Shown piece by piece: positions 12,808-14,549 of a DNA stretch of 14,549 nt. This DNA is from Candidatus Latescibacterota bacterium (GTDB lineage: Bacteria > Latescibacterota > UBA2968 > UBA8231). Numbering within the stretch: the first letter of the stretch is position 1; each line of letters starts with the position of its first letter. Below the pieces are notes generated by a model. It did no database searches and was not told where the DNA came from. It worked only from the letters and a program-made list of their open reading frames with translations. The stretch covers positions 1 through 14,549 of the forward strand of contig JAJDTN010000395.1 of the NCBI GenBank assembly GCA_022827165.1, given 5' to 3'. The position numbers were made by a program, and so were the translations under genes.

Positions 12808-14130
12808 ATGGGTCGCCTGCTGGCGTCGATGCTCCTGGGCGCCGGGTGCCTCCTCTTCGGCTGTCAAAGCGAGGACCGGATCGTCATTCAGCTCACCGTC
12901 GATCCCATCGACGATCAGATCCTCGACACGGGGGACGAGGTGCAGCTGACGGTGAGCCTCAGCGGAGGGCCGGGAGACCACTTTCTGCATGCCTACTCCA
13001 GCGACACCTCGGTGGTCACCGTATCCGTGAGCGAAGGCCTGCTCACTCTCACCGGGGTCGGAACGGGGACCGCCACCGTCACCGTTTCCGTCTCCGCCCC
13101 CACCGGGAGGCGGCTGGACGCGGCGGTATTCCGGGTCACCGTCGATTCGGAACTCCAGAGGGCCGCCCGCGAACGCGAGGTCCTCACCGCCTTCTATCGC
13201 GCCACCGGCGGCCCCGACTGGAAGACGGCCGCGAACTGGTCGACCGACGACCTGGAGAGCTGGCACGGAGTCACCGTCCAAGACGGACGGGTGACGGCCC
13301 TGCTTCTCGAAGAGAACAACCTGAAGGGTGCCGTTGCCGAGACCCTTGGGATCCTCGGCCGCCTGGATCACCTGGAGGCGGCCCTCTTCGCCTCGAACGG
13401 ACTCAGCGGAGAGATACCCGACACCCTGGCCGGTCTGGAGCCGTTGCGGTTCCTGGATCTGCGGGATAACGACCTGAGCGGCCCGATCCCGGAGGCCCTC
13501 GGCCGCCTCGACAGCCTGCAGGGGCTGAACCTCCCGGGAAACGACCTCGACGGACCGATCCCCGAAGCCCTCGGCCGCCTCTCCGCCCTCTCCCACCTGA
13601 GCCTGGCGGACAACGATCTGAGCGGACCCATTCCCGAGGCCCTGGGCCGCCTGTCCAGCCTCACCTTCCTGCGGCTCGACGGCAACGACCTCACGGGACC
13701 CGTCCCCGAGACTCTGGGGGGCATGTCCAGCATCGGGCACCTGAGCCTGGCGGAGAACGATCTGAGCGGGCCCATCCCGGAGGCCCTGGCCCGCCTCTCC
13801 AACCTCAGCGGCCTCTTCCTACAGAACAACGATCTCACCGGCGAGATTCCCGAGGCCCTGGGCAACCTCTCCAACCTCGTCTTCCTCAACCTGTCCCACT
13901 GCGATCTCTCGGGAGGGGTCCCCGACACCCTGGGCACCCTCTCCCGGCTGTGGACCCTCGATCTCTCCGTCAACCCGCAACTGACCGGCCCTCTTCCCCC
14001 GAGCCTTACGGAGCTGTCGGATCTCAAGTACATCGACTTCCGCGGCACCGGGCTCTGCGCGCCGGCAGACGCCGCCTTCCAGGAGTGGCTCGAAGGCGTT
14101 CCCCAAGCCCATGGCCAAGTCTGCGAATGA
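12808..14130 (+). CDS. Leucine-rich-repeat lipoprotein with Ig-like domain
   Basis: A 440-residue predicted lipoprotein. The ATG at 12808 has AGAGG 7 nt upstream and gives a clean lipoprotein signal (MGRLLASMLL..., lipobox L-F-G-C at 16-19). Residue +2 is Gln, so outer-membrane or surface placement is expected. An in-frame ATG at 12736 overlapping the previous stop would bury this signal behind 24 residues. Residues about 28-115 form a Big_2-like Ig domain (QLTVDPIDDQILDTGDEVQL). A plant-type LRR N-cap follows (LTAFYRATGGPDWKTAANW), then about ten or eleven 24-residue LRRs of consensus LxxLxLxxNDLSGPIPEALGRLSx, capped by LCAPADAAFQEWL. Such LRR arrays mediate protein or glycan binding at the cell surface; the partner is unknown. 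Gene order suggests co-expression with the upstream secreted protein. Confidence 0.9.
   Translation: MGRLLASMLLGAGCLLFGCQSEDRIVIQLTVDPIDDQILDTGDEVQLTVSLSGGPGDHFLHAYSSDTSVVTVSVSEGLLTLTGVGTGTATVTVSVSAPTGRRLDAAVFRVTVDSELQRAAREREVLTAFYRATGGPDWKTAANWSTDDLESWHGVTVQDGRVTALLLEENNLKGAVAETLGILGRLDHLEAALFASNGLSGEIPDTLAGLEPLRFLDLRDNDLSGPIPEALGRLDSLQGLNLPGNDLDGPIPEALGRLSALSHLSLADNDLSGPIPEALGRLSSLTFLRLDGNDLTGPVPETLGGMSSIGHLSLAENDLSGPIPEALARLSNLSGLFLQNNDLTGEIPEALGNLSNLVFLNLSHCDLSGGVPDTLGTLSRLWTLDLSVNPQLTGPLPPSLTELSDLKYIDFRGTGLCAPADAAFQEWLEGVPQAHGQVCE
13291..14063 (+). repeat. In-gene 72-bp LRR repeat array
   Basis: About ten 72-bp units encode the LRRs of the lipoprotein. Units 3, 4, 5 and 7 are the most alike and share coding for NDLsGPIPEALgRL with only third-base changes, which suggests recent duplication. 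The regular period without frame shifts means copy number could vary by slippage or recombination while the frame is kept. Confidence 0.8.
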
Positions 14131-14142
14131 TGCGATCCGGCT

Positions 14143-14202
14143 GCCGCGACCCGGCGATGCTCGTGCTCGGCCCCCAGGAGCCGACCGCGCTGATGTCGCG
14201 GC
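14143..14202. terminator. Possible bidirectional terminator between convergent genes
   Basis: GCCGCGAC (14143-14150) and GTCGCGGC (14195-14202) are an exact 8-bp inverted repeat with a 44-nt loop. The loop holds a smaller hairpin, TCGGC...GCCGA (14167-14183). It lies in the 91-bp gap between two convergent genes, where a terminator for both is expected. No T-run is present on either side, so support is weak. Confidence 0.3.
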
Positions 14203-14221
14203 GGGCACCTCTTCGGACGCG

Positions 14222-14549
14222 CTATTTCAGAAGCAACAGACGCCGCGTCTGCACCTCCTGTGTACTGGACAACCGATACAGATACACCCCACTGGCAACA
14301 GGCGCACCGCTGTCGTTGCGCCCATTCCAGGCAACCCGATAGCTGCCGGCGGCCTGTATCTCCCTCACCAGGATGCGTACCCGCTGTCCCAGGATATTGT
14401 AAATGGCCAACTCCACAGGACCGGCCGTGGACAGGGTATAGGCGATCCGGGTTTCGGGATTGAACGGATTGGGATAGTTCTCCCCCAGCCCGAAGGGCAG
14501 ACGTGGCACCACGGGCTTGGACGTCTGCGACTCCATGACGGTGATGACG
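14222..14549 (-). CDS. C-terminal sorting tail of a secreted protein (partial, runs off right edge)
   Basis: The visible 109 or so residues are the C-terminal end of a larger protein; the frame is open to the window edge. The in-frame ATG at 14536 (MESQTSK) is probably internal, since residues upstream (VITV) are also coding-compatible and it has no ribosome binding site. The domain is the type IX / FlgD-like beta-sandwich tail: GENYPNPFNPETRIAY, then ELAIYNILGQRVRILV, WNGRNDSGAPVASGVYLYRL and a basic end, RRLLLLK. The same architecture ends the secreted protein at 12739, with SGVYxYRL and VQTRxLxLL in common. The protein is likely secreted or surface anchored; what the tail is attached to lies outside the window. 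Confidence 0.8.
   Translation of the reverse strand, partial: VITVMESQTSKPVVPRLPFGLGENYPNPFNPETRIAYTLSTAGPVELAIYNILGQRVRILVREIQAAGSYRVAWNGRNDSGAPVASGVYLYRLSSTQEVQTRRLLLLK

Overview
The window is about 70% G+C over most of its length and has strong GC3 bias. Two surface proteins end in 'PNPFN...' beta-sandwich tails resembling type IX / FlgD-like sorting tails. One also carries paired Ca-binding dockerin-like repeats of the 'DFDGDG...DFFLFA..FG' type. Together these suggest an uncultured, high-GC, Gram-negative FCB-type bacterium (Gemmatimonadota, Latescibacterota or a neighbour). This placement is an inference from protein style; no rRNA gene is present.

Left edge (1-302, minus strand): the 5' end of a hypothetical gene that runs off the window. 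Its ribosome binding site sits inside a small GAAA-tetraloop hairpin.

Centre-left (303-5864, minus strand): a compact operon read right to left. It encodes a DapA/N-acetylneuraminate-lyase-family enzyme with atypical active-site residues, an OpuAC-type (betaine-like) periplasmic binding protein, a ProW-like permease, a ProV-like ATPase, and an RNase J-like metallo-beta-lactamase-fold hydrolase. The hydrolase TTG start overlaps the ATPase stop. A ~99-bp tandem repeat fills the dapA-like/binding-protein junction and appears to be seeded by the 3' end of the dapA-like gene.

Centre-right (5964-11011, plus strand): divergently transcribed from a 99-bp shared promoter region are a DAO-family FAD oxidoreductase (sarcosine-oxidase-beta type), HyuB and HyuA (ATP-dependent hydantoinase/oxoprolinase family). 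Read together, the two arms look like uptake and catabolism of a quaternary or N-methylated amino compound: import by the ABC system, oxidation by the flavoenzyme, ATP-dependent cyclic-amide opening by HyuAB, and a lyase or deaminase step by the DapA-like protein. The substrate cannot be read from sequence; creatinine/N-methylhydantoin/sarcosine or proline/hydroxyproline-betaine-like chemistry are the natural hypotheses.

Right (11012-14549): a surface-protein region. A TTG-initiated secreted protein has an unfamiliar, lower-GC N-terminal half joined to a GC-rich Ig/dockerin/sorting-tail cassette. It is followed by a plant-type leucine-rich-repeat lipoprotein and, convergently at the edge, the C-terminal sorting tail of another secreted protein. 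The drop in G+C begins right at the hyuA stop codon and ends at a domain boundary inside the secreted protein, which suggests a replaced or imported segment. No tRNA, rRNA, CRISPR array or insertion sequence was seen.
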